From Watersipora subatra (lineage: Eukaryota > Bryozoa > Gymnolaemata > Cheilostomatida > Watersiporidae), in assembly GCF_963576615.1 (NCBI RefSeq), contig NC_088711.1, positions 57,702,248 through 57,766,247 on the forward strand: a stretch of DNA of 64,000 nt. The letters are read 5' to 3'. Positions 10,610 to 22,204 of this stretch are shown here, piece after piece (the first letter of the stretch is position 1; every line of letters begins with the position of its first letter). The position numbers and the translations under genes are program-made. Under the pieces are notes generated by a model that did no database searches, was not told the origin of the DNA, and was given only the letters and a program-made list of their open reading frames with translations.

Positions 10610-12244
10610 GAATACACAACTGCCAATTACAACCATAGAGTTTAAATCATAGACAAATATGTTACCACCGTTTTTAATTGTTTACAAATCAGCTGTCCCA
10701 ATTTTTGCCACTAAAAGATTTTAAATAATTTTTAGTGTATCATTTTAAATATAAATGTAATGATCAAAAAGACTTCATATGTTAGTTCATTGAGCGTGAG
10801 GTCAACGTTTACTAAATGTTTAAAAAAGTAATAGCTTGCAGTGCAATGCTTTTGTAGTATTAACTTGTTGCATTGTGATCCATTTTGTTACAAGAATTGT
10901 TATGATTTAGTTTGATTGCAGAGCAGTAATAGTTCCATACTACTGTTATTATCAATATTTGAAAATAAATTTTGTATAAATAACTTGTCATTAATTTATC
11001 AAGTTTTAATTTCTCTAAGTTTTATAGTTATTAAATATACATATGTGAGTGTGAAAATATAGTTCTATAAATAAATATAAATATTTCATTTATATTTGTT
11101 TATAAATGTAAATATACATATAAATGTCTAATCACAAACTTGAATTTTTTTGTTCATCTATTTATATGTATGTAGCACACATTTATTTTTTTATTTATGT
11201 TTATGGCAGTTAACTAGATGATAAAATAATAGCTTTTAGCTTTGCATAAATTTACGCAGCGAAACACTCTATTTGTAACTACTACCTAGTATTGTTTTAC
11301 GGTCTTATTACTCAGATGTTAATCTTAAGATTTAAGAGATATGAAGAGCATCTTACACCGCGTAGATGTTTCTAACTATCAGTTCAAGCAAATACCTGCA
11401 AAAGGAGCTTGATAGTCAGCGCAACAGTGACAGTTTATCAGGAGTTTTGAAACCAAATAGTAACCTGTTGAGAGGCATGGAACCCATGTGTGTGAAGATT
11501 GGAAAAAATCGGCGAAATAATACAGAAGTTTCAAGCGTTTACCTAAGCTAATGCAAGCAGGCCAAAGTGGCATTTATAAAAATATAGATATTATTCGTTA
11601 TTTCTCAAAAGCTTCTCAAAAAGAAGATTGTCATCACGAATTATCTAGCGTGGTCATCTAGAGACCAACATATTAATAAAACCTATTGCTGCTTTCAATT
11701 TTTTGATGACCAACCTAGAATAGAATTATAAGAAAGTGTATGGTTTTCTTTTGTAGACCTTTTTATCCCTACAGTTTTAGCAAACAGCTCTATAAAGAGT
11801 AGGAAGACAGGAGTTAGGAGCTCAACCTACAGGAACGGCTTAACCTTAACAGAATGGCTCAAAGTAGTCCTTAATTCTCTTTTCAATACAAATAAAATTT
11901 GCTAACTAAAGTTTGCTAACTATACACAGCAACACTGGCATATGCTTCACTGCATCACAACAGAGATGCATAAATTTGAAGGGCAGTAATCTAAGTTGTC
12001 CTCTCAAGATAGAAAGAGCTGACAACTACAATCATGCTAAAGCAGTTAAAAAGCATCTAATAGTTTACGTACTACAATCATTGAAAAAGGAGTATGTTGC
12101 TATAGTTGAACTAACTACTATATTAACCATCTACTTATAGTGCTGTTTTACATTACATCTTACCGGCTGTCACAGTTCAGCTGTATGCAACGCCATATGG
12201 CAGAACCTTCTTGTAAACACATACTTATACCCTATTGATTAGAG
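10610..12244. other. No gene seen
   Basis: AT-rich intergenic sequence between the pseudogene and the intact receptor gene. Short open frames at 11366-11551 and 11913-12140 show no recognisable motif or splice context. Confidence 0.5.
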
Positions 12245-12560
12245 CAGGGTTTAGGAACTTTATTGACTGAGAGAGCCAAAAAAACCAACATGGTTCAAAA
12301 TTCAGTTCTAAGAGAGCCATATGTATATTTGGAATATCAAAAACATAAAATTGAAAAGGAAGACTAACAAACTTAGTATGTTTGAGCAATTTTTAAGTAT
12401 AAGAAAACTAGATTTACTTTGAACAACAATGTTCAAATAGCAAATTTGTTTTAACCATCTTTGAAGGGTTTACCTTTTGATTTAAAAATGACTTGTGCGG
12501 TCTCTGTGTGGTCTGTGTGGTCTGCGCAGAGCAGAGTACAGGAAGTACTAGATTTTGTGT
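12245..12560 (+). mobile_element. hAT-like element fragment (left end)
   Basis: CAGGGTTTAGGAAC followed by GACTGAGAGAGCCA and a second AGAGAGCCATATG resembles the ends of hAT-superfamily elements, which often start CAGGGGT...GAACC and carry repeated GAGAGCC motifs. No matching right end is visible before the receptor's last exon at 12787, so this is probably a fragment. Confidence 0.35.
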
Positions 12561-12786
12561 ATTTTAACTTAAAAAGAAACTGTTTGTATTCGTGATCATT
12601 AGAACCATTTATTTCATGAATGCTCGTGTGTGTGGAAGGCCATGGAATGAGCGTATGATAAGACTAAAAGGTCTGTGTGTTTTAAAGTGTAGAGTGTATC
12701 ACATGTAGAGTTATAAAAAGCCAACTTAATAATATCCTTTGGATTACTAAAAATAGAAAAGTTTGATGATTTGCCTCTGGCTGACT

Positions 12787-15700
12787 TCACTGAACTAGAG
12801 GTCCTGTTTCTCGTAAATCAGCACTCGTGTAAATGCTACTTTCTCCAGTGCTTTCTGATGTTGATCTGGTAATGCTTTCCTCAAAAGAACTGCGTTCATC
12901 TCGAATGTACTCATATTTAGGAAATATTAGGAACTTTCTGATTCGCTGCCATACTCTCCTTGTTCGCCTCTCATCTACCACTTGAGCCTTTAAAAAATAA
13001 TGTTTTAAAAATGATTCAGAAGTTGCCTCTCTTGAATAGAAATGAATCAGATTGAAATTTCTGAAACAACTGATAGCAACAATAATCTAGATAAAGCACA
13101 TATACATGTACACTTTTGTTTAAATAAAAGTATGTTAAAAGTCAGATCTTAACACTACTGTAGTAATGGTGCTTTAGGTTTAAAGATAAAATTTGCCACT
13201 TCAATCTGAAGTTATATATGCTTTCAAATTGAAAATATATATTTAGTATACATACTTAGGCGTGAATCAGACTATCTTTTATGATCTGTGATAAATGTCT
13301 ATAGTTGTAAACACAGTAGGAGCAAGAGCATATTATATGGTATATAGCTGCTTTGTTTTTTTGAAAATATTTAAGCTCAAAAGTCAGACAGTTTGCTATT
13401 TTTTATTTGTATTTTACGTTAACAAAGCTTGACTGAAGTAGCTCGAACACTGCCTGAAGTGACATAGAAGAGATATGATGTCCAGATCTTAGGTCTACAT
13501 GGCGTCAGCCCTTTGAGATTTCTGCTAAACTTTCTTTTTAACTATCTACTATAAGCTAGGTTTAAGAGAAAACTGTAGTCTGGCTATCATTCAGGAAATT
13601 TTATGAGCTTGTACATGAGATTGGTTTTTTGTATCAGTTAAAAGCGTGCACGTGTTCGCAAGATGGAAAATATTTAAACTCGATTGCATTTCACATTAGT
13701 TTCTTACCTATAAAAAAATGAGTATTACCTGTTACTATGATATTTTAGTGCACACTAACAACAGATAGTATATAGTACTTTAGTGGTAGAGCAAAGTATT
13801 TTAATTTATCAGCCAACAGCACTGTAAGAGCTATTATGTCTGATCTACTCGAAGATAACTTATTTCAGCGACGTACGTATATACTTCTAGGACACAGTTT
13901 ACTTACATCTACTACATTCTCAGTAAGGAGAGAAGTAAATGGAGCCCTGATAGCTTCTTCATCTAGTTTTTCTCTTACCAGAACCATAATTCGATGTGGC
14001 TGGTAGTACTTTCTTCCGAATGACTCTCTTCCTATAAAATGTGATTTCAGGAGTTGTCGTATTTCACCTGAGTTGTCATATATATATATATAGCCTGAAC
14101 CTTATGGGTAACTACTCTTTAAGGGTAAATAAAGCACTGGCAGTAGTTAGGTTAAACAAAAAAAAACTTATGATATTTTTGTTGAATTAAGATGTTTATG
14201 CTCTAATGCAGCCACCGGTGGGCTCACCAGCTAGATCAGCTTGTCCCTTGCAATGAGGTCTTCTCAAAAAGGAATTACTCAGTACAATGATTATCTTCCT
14301 GCTTTTCTCCATGGCTCTTATCATTTCAGTGTAGACATTGCTGCCTGCCACTGCATCTCTATCTGGTATGTAAAGCTTTAGGTTACTCTAAAAATAGCAA
14401 TCAATTGAATTGCAAATTAGCCCATGTGTTTGAATATTGGTTAGCGTGTTGTATAGATAATATGACATACATAATTGCAGTCTTTCTTTTACATTCATGC
14501 TGTTCAAACTAAAGCGTGAAAAAGTAAAAGTGGTTGCACAGGTATTAAACGCCATAATATGCAAAGCATTATACTAATCAAACAAAAGGGAGCTAATGCA
14601 AATACTGTCTCACTAAGTCTTTTATGAAGTACAGGCTCCTGACAAACTTATGCAATAGAATACCTGGTGTTTGAACAGCTTTCAGTGTATTCAGAGACAA
14701 AATAAAGTCCGAGAAAGATATACAGTCATGTATTTCTAAGCTTTGGAGAATGTGAAACCAACCGTTGGAGAGTCGTCAGTAGTTGCGTGGTCTTCGATAG
14801 CAATTCGTAGATCTTTAGTAACCCACAGTTGGTCTTCCTCAGAAGAAGAGTCGTACATTATATAAGCATCGTATAAGCAGGTCCGTTCAAACTGTACGTC
14901 TGAAAGGTGTCTGATGATGGCTTTAACAACAACTCTGCCATGTGTTATGTACCATCGGTATTTGTACAAAGGTACTGCTATGAGTACTCCACCGAGTAAA
15001 CTTACAACTATTATAACAATGTCTTTAAAGTGGCAATAGAAAGTTCTCAGTTTGTATTCATAAATCCTTTGGTCTCGTAGTATTGGAGGATCAAAGCATG
15101 TCAAATTCCTACTGAATGGTACTTTGCTTGTGTTTTTAACAAAGCCTTTAAAAAACTCTTGATCACACAGACAAGAAAATGGATTTCCAATTAAACCAAA
15201 AACTTTTAAAGTTTTGCTCGCATTTACGTGATCCACAAGATCTTTGTCCATTGATGTAATATCATTATCCTCTAATGCGAGAACTGTCAATTTACTTAGG
15301 TTCTGAACTACAGTGTAATTAAAATTGACAATGAAGTTTGCACTCAAGTCCAAAATTTCAATCAGTTGATTCAAGTCAAAACTTCCCTTATCTATGTGAG
15401 TCAAGTTATTATCTGAGATCCGTAACTCCTTTAACTGAGTCATGTCAGAGGTGAGTTTGGAGATGGTTTGAAGTTGATTGCCTGAGATATCAAGAAACAC
15501 AAGGTGTTGAAGGCCAGCAATAGAATGTTCATTTTGTGTCCAATAGATATGCAGCTCATTATATGACACATCGAGTCGTGTGATAGAGAGACATAAACCC
15601 TCCACCTTTTGTAATCTGTTGCCCGATATATTAAGGGTCCTTAATTTTGTCAATGAGTCACACTGCGCACTTAGGTTCCCACCTGATTGGATATCAGTGA

Positions 15701-17030
15701 GAGAATTGAAATTGAGGTTTATCCTTACCAAACTGTTTTTGTGTTGTTTATCTGTCTCTTCGCTGGCAAATCGCGGCATGGTAACTATATAGTTTTTTTG
15801 AAGATCCAATTCCGTTAAAGGTGAGTCCAGAAAAAAGAAACTTGCATCATAGTTTATGCTATAGTCCGAATAAATATACGCATCCTTTAAAGACAACCTT
15901 GTTAGTTGAGACTTTGATCGATTTTGAAACAATCTAATCGGACGTGACCCGAGTGAGTTTCCATTCATGTCCAAAGAAGTTAGCTTTGGACAACCGTCAA
16001 ATGCATAATCTTCGATAAGGGAAAGTCGGTCGTAGCCTACATTCAAATACGTAAGGTGGTCAAAACCGAAGAACACAGTTCTGTTTAGAATAAGTCCAAA
16101 CATGAAATCACTGTACTCTGTATTTAAGTTTTTAAAGTTTGGTAGTTGTTTTAAACCAAAAAGGGTTTCATTAGTCATAAAGCATTCCTCTTTCATAATT
16201 TGATTGGATCTCCAGCGACGTAACACGAGCCTTTCTAGACTTGATGGCATATTTTGAAAGAGCTGCTTTGCGTTTGCTGGGCAGTCAGTAAAACCTTCAG
16301 CTACACTAATGTCAAGGTCGGTTAACCTCGAGAAATTGGCAAATATTGTTTGCCTTCCATTGTAGATATTTGAAATAGTTAGGCTTAAAAGTGTTAGAGT
16401 GCTCTGTATCGGAGAAAAGAAATCTTCTGGCACTTCAGATTTGCATTCATTAGGTATTGTCATATTATCGAGAATGAGTTTTTTCAATTTCGAAAGGTGT
16501 TTAAACTCTTCACCGATTGTCGTACATGTTTTAAGAATGATATTGTTAAAGCCAAGATCTAAATACGTAAGCTCTGGGAGATATTGAAACAGATATGAAG
16601 GAACATCGGTTAAGAAATTATGAGCAAAATCGATAGAGACTATGTTGTTTTGTGGTGGTAAAAGATTTTGTGGAAAGTAATTTATTTTAGTTTCGTAGAT
16701 CGACAAGCTTGTCAAGTTCTTCAGATTAGCGAATGTATTTTTTTCAATAGATGTTATATAAGTTCCTAACACGGTAATATTTACTAAGCTAAGATATCTA
16801 TTAAACAAGGAGGAGTTGAGAGTTGCAGTCTCGTTTCCTAGGTATAAAACATCAAGGGCTTGAATATCCGATGGGAGGTTCAAAGGAATGACGGCATATC
16901 TGTCTAGAGTTTGGCAATCAGCGAGTGTCGTACACTCGAGGCATAGCTCTGGCTCAGGCTTACAGAATCCACCAGAAGCGGAGTGAATACTCAAGATATA
17001 AATCCAGGCACAGAGAAGAATTTGCAGCTT
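12787..17030 (-). CDS. Toll-like receptor (LRR ectodomain, one transmembrane helix, TIR domain)
   Basis: Coding exons on the minus strand: 17030-14763, 14387-14228, 14031-13907, 12987-12787. All junctions obey GT-AG and phases agree (0, 1, 0), giving 917 codons after the first acceptor (TCTTTTGTAG). Exon 1 begins with a hydrophobic signal-like stretch (residues 1-18), then many LRRs (LTYLDLGFNNI, LVFLDISGNQL), one C-terminal cysteine cap (about 616-666, CLC...C...C), a transmembrane helix (about 670-692) and TIR box 1 (YDAYIMYD). Exon 2 holds box 2 (YIPDRDAVAG, then SRKIIIVLS); exon 4 holds a box-3-like RVWQRIRKF. The usual BB-loop proline is absent (RDAVAG). Function by family: surface or endosomal sensing of microbial ligands with TIR adaptor signalling. 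The start Met is not in exon 1 and must lie on an upstream exon I could not place. Confidence 0.9.
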
Positions 17031-17989
17031 CTACAAAAGAGTTTGAACTTTTAACTAGTGTCAGAAACTCAATTTGCTCTGAAAATCTATTAAAAGTTTG
17101 TCTGCTTTCTTCTTAATGTACGAGTGTATTATTTTTTTAGCAATAGTAATCATCAACAAATTGATGTTTTTCATTATATGCCAAAATGAAAAGAAAAAAT
17201 TAAAATGCAGCAATACAGAATTATTGAGTGAGTTAAGCAAATTCGGTTTAAAAGTTATAAAAATGTGTTAAAAATATATAAATGATGTTTTTAGTTAATG
17301 GTTTCTAAAGATATTCTAAAAGAAACATCAAATCCTATTATTGTTAAAACTAAAACACTGGTACACATTTAAGTTTCATGTTGCTATTTTATCGTAATTA
17401 CATTGCAGTTTAATTAGTTGGCTCCACTGAAACCTTTTACAGAAGTTATATACTCATCAATGGACATTTTATGACATTGTTCTCCATTCCAGTTGGTAAA
17501 TAAGCCCGGATGTCACAATTCTAGCATTGTGACTCTAGCTAATCTGATGTTTATAAAAAGGTTTTATACATGAAACACTGTAATTCACAGATCACTGCAG
17601 TTAAACAATTCTCATAGATGTTAGATAAGCACAGGACTTAATTAGATTGGTACAATTAGATAAAAGCTTGGTTGGAAGTTTTTTATGTTATATGATAGGT
17701 TTTAGTGTTACCAGAAAACAATATCTTGGCTGTAGCAAAAATAGATAGATATTAAAGCGTGTTCAAAATTTGTTGCAAAATTCAAAAAGGTTGACCACAT
17801 TTTAACTCGTTCAGTATTATACCTCCAAAGCACTCCTGTAATGTGATCAAAGCAACCGATCAGATAAGCTTGCTGATCTAGTTTAGAATAAACTCTTTTC
17901 TTCACGCTCAACACTTTATTCAATACTTTAAATTCTAAACTATTACATCTTAATTTGCTCAATTTTTGCCCATAGACTAGAATAGTAAA
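17031..17989. other. 5' flank of the receptor gene; first exon not located
   Basis: An upstream exon with the start codon and promoter should lie here or further right, because the large exon begins at an acceptor with no ATG. I found no convincing ATG followed by a donor. A minus-strand 84-codon open frame (17708-17962) has no recognised motif. Confidence 0.4.
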
Positions 17990-18095
17990 ATATATATATA
18001 CATGTATATATATGTATGTATATATATAGAATATATATATATATATAGATATATAATCTATATATATAAAATGTATATATATATATATATATATA
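17990..18095. repeat. (TA)n microsatellite, left tract
   Basis: Interrupted TATA/ATATATG tract immediately left of the truncated LINE. With 18763-18836 and 21261-21307 it looks like part of one ancestral (TA)n array. Confidence 0.85.
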
Positions 18096-18762
18096 AACGA
18101 AAATCTATCACACTAGAGACGACCCTAGATGCAGACTGTGCAAAGATGCACCTGAGAACATCCAACACATCTTCAGTGGATGCAAGCAGCTAGCAGGGAA
18201 CGCATACACTGCGTGGCATAATCATGTCGCAGGTGTTGTGTATAGAAGTCTATGTGATGAGTATGGCCTTAATAAACCACAACACTTGTGGGAAGCTCCT
18301 GGTAAAGTCAATGAAAATGACCGGGCTAAGATCCTCTGGGACTTCTACATCCAAACTGATAAGCATGTCCTAGCAAATCAACCAGATATAGCGGTGGTAG
18401 ACAAGGAGAACAAGAGGGCTACTATAATAGATATAGCAGTACCCAATGACTACAATACAGCCAGCAAAGAAAAAGAAAAGGTAGAGAAATATCTCCCTCT
18501 TGGAGAAGAAATTGAAAAATGCTGGAATGTTAGAACAACTGTAATCCCAGTAGTCATTGGAGCACTGGGCGCAATAACACCGGCACATAAAATGTGGCTT
18601 GCCCAAATCCCAACAGCAATCAACTCAGGTGAGTTGCAGAAAAGTGCGCTATTGGGAACAGCTAAGATCTTGAGACGAGTGCTCAAACTCCCAGGTCTCT
18701 GGTAGGAGACCCGAGTTAAAGCAGAATTTACCACCCATACGGGGTATTCAGGGTGAGGAAAC
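18096..18762 (+). mobile_element. 5'-truncated LINE with restriction-like endonuclease (R4/Dong-like)
   Basis: An open frame from about 18102 to TAG at 18703 encodes the C-terminus of a non-LTR retrotransposon ORF. It has a C-X2-C-X8-H-X4-C zinc motif (CRLCKDAPENIQHIFSGC), then DRAKILWDF, then a PD...D nuclease core (QPDIAVVDK followed by IIDIAVPND), ending KLPGLW. This CCHC-plus-nuclease order is typical of LINEs with a restriction-like endonuclease (R2, R4/Dong, NeSL groups). RT and upstream parts are lost, as in 5' truncation during target-primed reverse transcription. Both ends abut (TA)n. R4/Dong relatives are known to insert in simple repeats, which fits. The remaining frame has no stop, so insertion may be recent. 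Confidence 0.8.
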
Positions 18763-18781
18763 AATTTATATATATATATAT

Positions 18782-18836
<55 letters not shown>
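18763..18836. repeat. (TA)n microsatellite, middle tract
   Basis: Nearly pure TA tract shared as 3' boundary by the plus-strand LINE (ends 18762) and the minus-strand Penelope-like element (3' end at 18837). Confidence 0.9.
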
Positions 18837-18838
<2 letters not shown>

Positions 18839-21259
18839 AAGTGGACGCTGCACAGTTCGTTACAGGGTGCTCAATGATAAATCAGTGCTAAATTATAAAA
18901 TATTTATAAGTGGAACTTCACTCTATAAGTTAAACATTTTATTACTAATAGTTTCATGTGGTACACTCAGTATCACACTCTTCAGATAAAATGTCTAAAA
19001 TGAATTTCATACTCCAGTATTAAATACGCTGTTATGCAGAGTTAGATAAGCTGATAATTGGATGAGTGTACAGAAGCCAAAAGCCAAATAGTTAAGTGAT
19101 ACAATTACGTAGCAAGAACTTAGATGAATGTCTGCATGATGATAATAGCTCGTTACGTTTATTGAGAGTGCCTAATGATGGTCTGTAAATAATAAAGAAT
19201 TTCTCCCATAGGCATAAGTTACACTTGTTTGGGATAGTGTTGTATGCTTTAGCATACCGTAGGGTCTTCCATGATATTGCGTAGTTGGTATTATTGTCCT
19301 TTAGTGACCATATATATTTACTTAATTCAGTAGAGTTTCTCTTAGATGGGTGGTTGAAAGAAGCTTTATGGTTAGTGAATCGCGTCTTGAAAGTGTTCTC
19401 TGTTAGTCCAATGTATGTCTGGTCTGGTGAATCGGTGTTGGTTTTTACAGTAGCCTGGTAAATTAATGAAGTTTTCAGGCATTCTCCATTCATCGGGCAC
19501 TCTTCTCTTTTTCTGCAGTTGCATGTTCGGTCTTCATTTGCGGTGTTGGCAGTCAGTATAATTTTGTTGTGAGCATTGATGGACTCTCTTACATTGCTCA
19601 TACAACTGTAGCTAATTTTGATATTGTTGCTGTTAAATATTTTATGCAGTGGGTGCCTTGTCGTAAATTCCTTCTTGACTAGTTGGATGAAGAGTTTGCC
19701 GATGTTAGTATGGACATTACTGCTGTAAGGTGGGTTGTACCATGTAATCGTCCTGCTCCGTTTGCATTGTCTGTTTTCAGATGTTGGTAGATGTTCTTGG
19801 TATGTTAGTTGGTGGCTATATCCGCTCTTGGTTAGTGCTTCTTGGTAGATATTTGCTGTTTTATTGAAGCATTCAGCATCAGACGAAATTGTAGAGAGCC
19901 TCTTATTTATACTTGCTGGAATGTTTCTGATTATGCCAGGTGGGTGGTTGGACTCTTTGTTGACATACACTGGTCTCTCATTGGGTTTGACGTATGGCAT
20001 GTGTTTACCATTGTCTAAGTTGAGGGTAACATCAAGGAAGTTTACAACTCTTTTATTAACATTGATGGTAATCTTTAGTCCATACGAGCTGAATATAGCA
20101 CAGAGATCTTTTTTCATAGATTCTGCATTACGTGCTGAACCTTCTACTATGCCTAGCCCATCATCTCTGTACAATCCAAAGTGGTTACCATATTTTGTTG
20201 TGATCTGATGGAGTAGAAACGTACCGACCAGCTCACAGGTTTCGGCACCGTCGAAACTTCCCATTGTTACATCAAATAGTTCATCAGCGGATGTTTTTCC
20301 CCAGTATTCTCCTTCACTACATAGAATTGATCTTTTGGAGTGTGTGATGATGTTTCTCTCTTCCTTGGTGATGTTTGTAAATTTGGTGGCAAACTCTAGT
20401 GCGGCTTCTAGTAATTTCATATTTATTGATGGATAAAACTCAACCACGTCGAACTCAATGAATGAGCATTGTGGTTTGTGCTTGATGTTGTTGAACCATC
20501 TTAGGACTGCTGTTGTGTTCTTCCATTGGTTGAGTGGGGTAGCGCTGAGTATCTTTGTGTTGATGCAATCTAATAGCTGTTTACTTATCTTGCCAATTTC
20601 AGGTTTAGTAGGGTTTATTAATCTGCATAAAGGGTTATTCGCAAAGTTTGGCTTGTGGTCTTTCAGTGTTATATATGCCTGTCGTTCAGCAGTGGTGTTA
20701 ATTCTATCATCCAATTCCAATCTTTCTGCAATATCACGAGCTTCAGTGTTTAGTTGTTTACACGTATCATGTGGGATCTTCTTATAACTTTTGGTGATGT
20801 TGTTGTGTAGTATCGTTGTGTAATTGTCCTTACTCAGTTGGTAGAAGTTGGAGGTTTTGTCGGCACGTACAAGTAGGTTTTGTGAGCTTTTAACTTTGTT
20901 GTTCACATCTGCTGATAGCTCTTTTTGGAACCTTGAGGTCGTTGTTCTAAATTTGATGTTTCTAATTATATGTATGAGCTCTTTCTCAAAGTTTGCTAGT
21001 TGAGGTATCGGTGGCGGTGCTTTCTTAGTGTTAAATCCATAAGTCTTTTTGGTGTTATAAGTTTTCTGTGGATGTAGGAAGTGAAAGGCTTTCCACCTCA
21101 TGCGTCTGCATAGCTGTTCAGTTTTTTCTATGAGTTTCATGGTGTAATTCCTCTTGGTTGGTATAGTGATGTTCTTTGTGGAGTAGTCAAAGCTAATACG
21201 TTCCATTTTAACGAAGTGTTGCTAAGAGTGCTCAACAGATATAGGAGCATATGTACACA

Positions 21260-21260
<1 letters not shown>
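18837..21260 (-). mobile_element. Penelope-like retroelement bounded by (TA)n on both sides
   Basis: About 2.42 kb between two (TA)n tracts: a short 5' leader (21207-21260), one ORF (21206-19092) and a 255-bp 3' tail (18837-19091). No long terminal repeats are seen. Domain content (RT followed by a GIY-YIG endonuclease) defines the Penelope-like class. See the ORF entry. Confidence 0.8.
19092..21206 (-). CDS. Penelope-like reverse transcriptase with C-terminal GIY-YIG endonuclease, intact
   Basis: A single 704-codon frame from ATG 21206 to the stop at 19092, without internal stops. RT motifs: ADKTSNFYQL (115-124), LKDHKPNF (181-188), CRLINPTKPEIGKISKQ (194-210), motif A EFDVVEFYPS with Asp253, GSFDGAETCELVG (317-328) and the catalytic YRDD (346-349). 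Then NFLDVTL (389-395). A cysteine cluster C-X1-C-X5-C-X5-C (562-576) precedes the nuclease: IYQATV (582-587), TYIG (597-600), Arg609, Glu627. In this class the nuclease nicks target DNA and the RT copies the RNA from the exposed 3' end. The C-terminal nuclease is the canonical order. Being open, it may encode active protein; the exact clade is unassigned. Confidence 0.88.
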   Translation of the reverse strand: MERISFDYSTKNITIPTKRNYTMKLIEKTEQLCRRMRWKAFHFLHPQKTYNTKKTYGFNTKKAPPPIPQLANFEKELIHIIRNIKFRTTTSRFQKELSADVNNKVKSSQNLLVRADKTSNFYQLSKDNYTTILHNNITKSYKKIPHDTCKQLNTEARDIAERLELDDRINTTAERQAYITLKDHKPNFANNPLCRLINPTKPEIGKISKQLLDCINTKILSATPLNQWKNTTAVLRWFNNIKHKPQCSFIEFDVVEFYPSINMKLLEAALEFATKFTNITKEERNIITHSKRSILCSEGEYWGKTSADELFDVTMGSFDGAETCELVGTFLLHQITTKYGNHFGLYRDDGLGIVEGSARNAESMKKDLCAIFSSYGLKITINVNKRVVNFLDVTLNLDNGKHMPYVKPNERPVYVNKESNHPPGIIRNIPASINKRLSTISSDAECFNKTANIYQEALTKSGYSHQLTYQEHLPTSENRQCKRSRTITWYNPPYSSNVHTNIGKLFIQLVKKEFTTRHPLHKIFNSNNIKISYSCMSNVRESINAHNKIILTANTANEDRTCNCRKREECPMNGECLKTSLIYQATVKTNTDSPDQTYIGLTENTFKTRFTNHKASFNHPSKRNSTELSKYIWSLKDNNTNYAISWKTLRYAKAYNTIPNKCNLCLWEKFFIIYRPSLGTLNKRNELLSSCRHSSKFLLRNCIT

Positions 21261-21307
<47 letters not shown>
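21261..21307. repeat. (TA)n microsatellite, right tract
   Basis: Pure TA tract directly upstream of the Penelope-like leader (GTACACAGAA|TATATA). Confidence 0.9.
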
Positions 21308-21440
21308 TCAAAATATGTAGGATGGGAGGCCCCCTAATAAGAGGCCTTCGTATATATAAAAATTATCTAAAATGTGTATAGCAAATTGATAATAGGAGGC
21401 GGAACATTTTTGCCTCCTATCAAGGATATATTTTTAAATT
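21308..21440. repeat. GGAGGC/GCCTCC-rich repeat next to (TA)n
   Basis: Contains GGGAGGCC, AAGAGGCC, GATAATAGGAGGCGG and GCCTCCTATC in a short span. A related, opposite-orientation block lies next to the (TA)n tract at 61261. The shared GATAATAGGAGGC word supports a common origin. Class unknown. Confidence 0.45.
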
Positions 21441-22199
21441 CGTTAGAGGTAGTTTTGAACTTGGAGTTGTCTCCTCAAGGATATGTGTCCAAAATTAATG
21501 AATTCATAGGTAAAATTTGTACACACTTAAGAGTTAAGTCTCCTTACCCAAAATTTTGCAATAAAATGCACAACTGATGGCTGCCAGCTGAGCTTTTATA
21601 GGCAGGTTTTTATCAGGCATGAAATCAAAGTGTTATGTGATGTGAATAATAAACAAACCAATTATGAATTGAATTAGCAAGAAGTTATTTTTTGAATATA
21701 AACCTTTAAAACTAATGGTTTGATTTCGATGATTGTGATCTATCTTTTGAACTTATGTGTAAATTGGCTACTTTTCCTCAATTTAAAAAAACTCAAAGCA
21801 TTTTATTTATTGTACAACAAATATAGTTTGCAAATGTGGATGTTGGCTGACTGGTTATTGTCATGGCAAGAAGGGACTGAATGGTAGGTACTAAAACAGC
21901 TGGTTTACCTAGCATTTTTATCCAAAAAGTTGTAAATGCATTAAAACCAATTAAAATAGTTTGTATTTTATTACTTCACAACAGTGCTAAAAATAAATAG
22001 CAAACAGCAACAAATTTATGCAAACATAGTATGATCATGCAGAACTACGCTAAAAAAATCATCTTTTGATATTAATGTTAAGAAATCAACAACATATTGA
22101 TACTTAATTACAAAAACGATGTAATACCAAATAAATTTAAAAGATATATTCTACAAAAGTAGAGACATCATTATTCAAACACATACAAAGTATTCACAA
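21441..22199. other. No gene seen
   Basis: AT-rich sequence with no supported exon or recognised repeat boundary. Confidence 0.5.
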
Positions 22200-22204
22200 T
22201 GTGT

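Noticed and set aside
14736..16994. Using codon 16994 as the start of the receptor
   Set aside because: It is TTG, not ATG. The frame continues upstream to a clear splice acceptor at 17031, and the added residues complete a signal-peptide-like stretch.
18753..18989. Open frames rich in Tyr-Ile across the TA tracts (also 18002, 18450, 45719, 45834)
   Set aside because: They are translations of (TA)n microsatellites.
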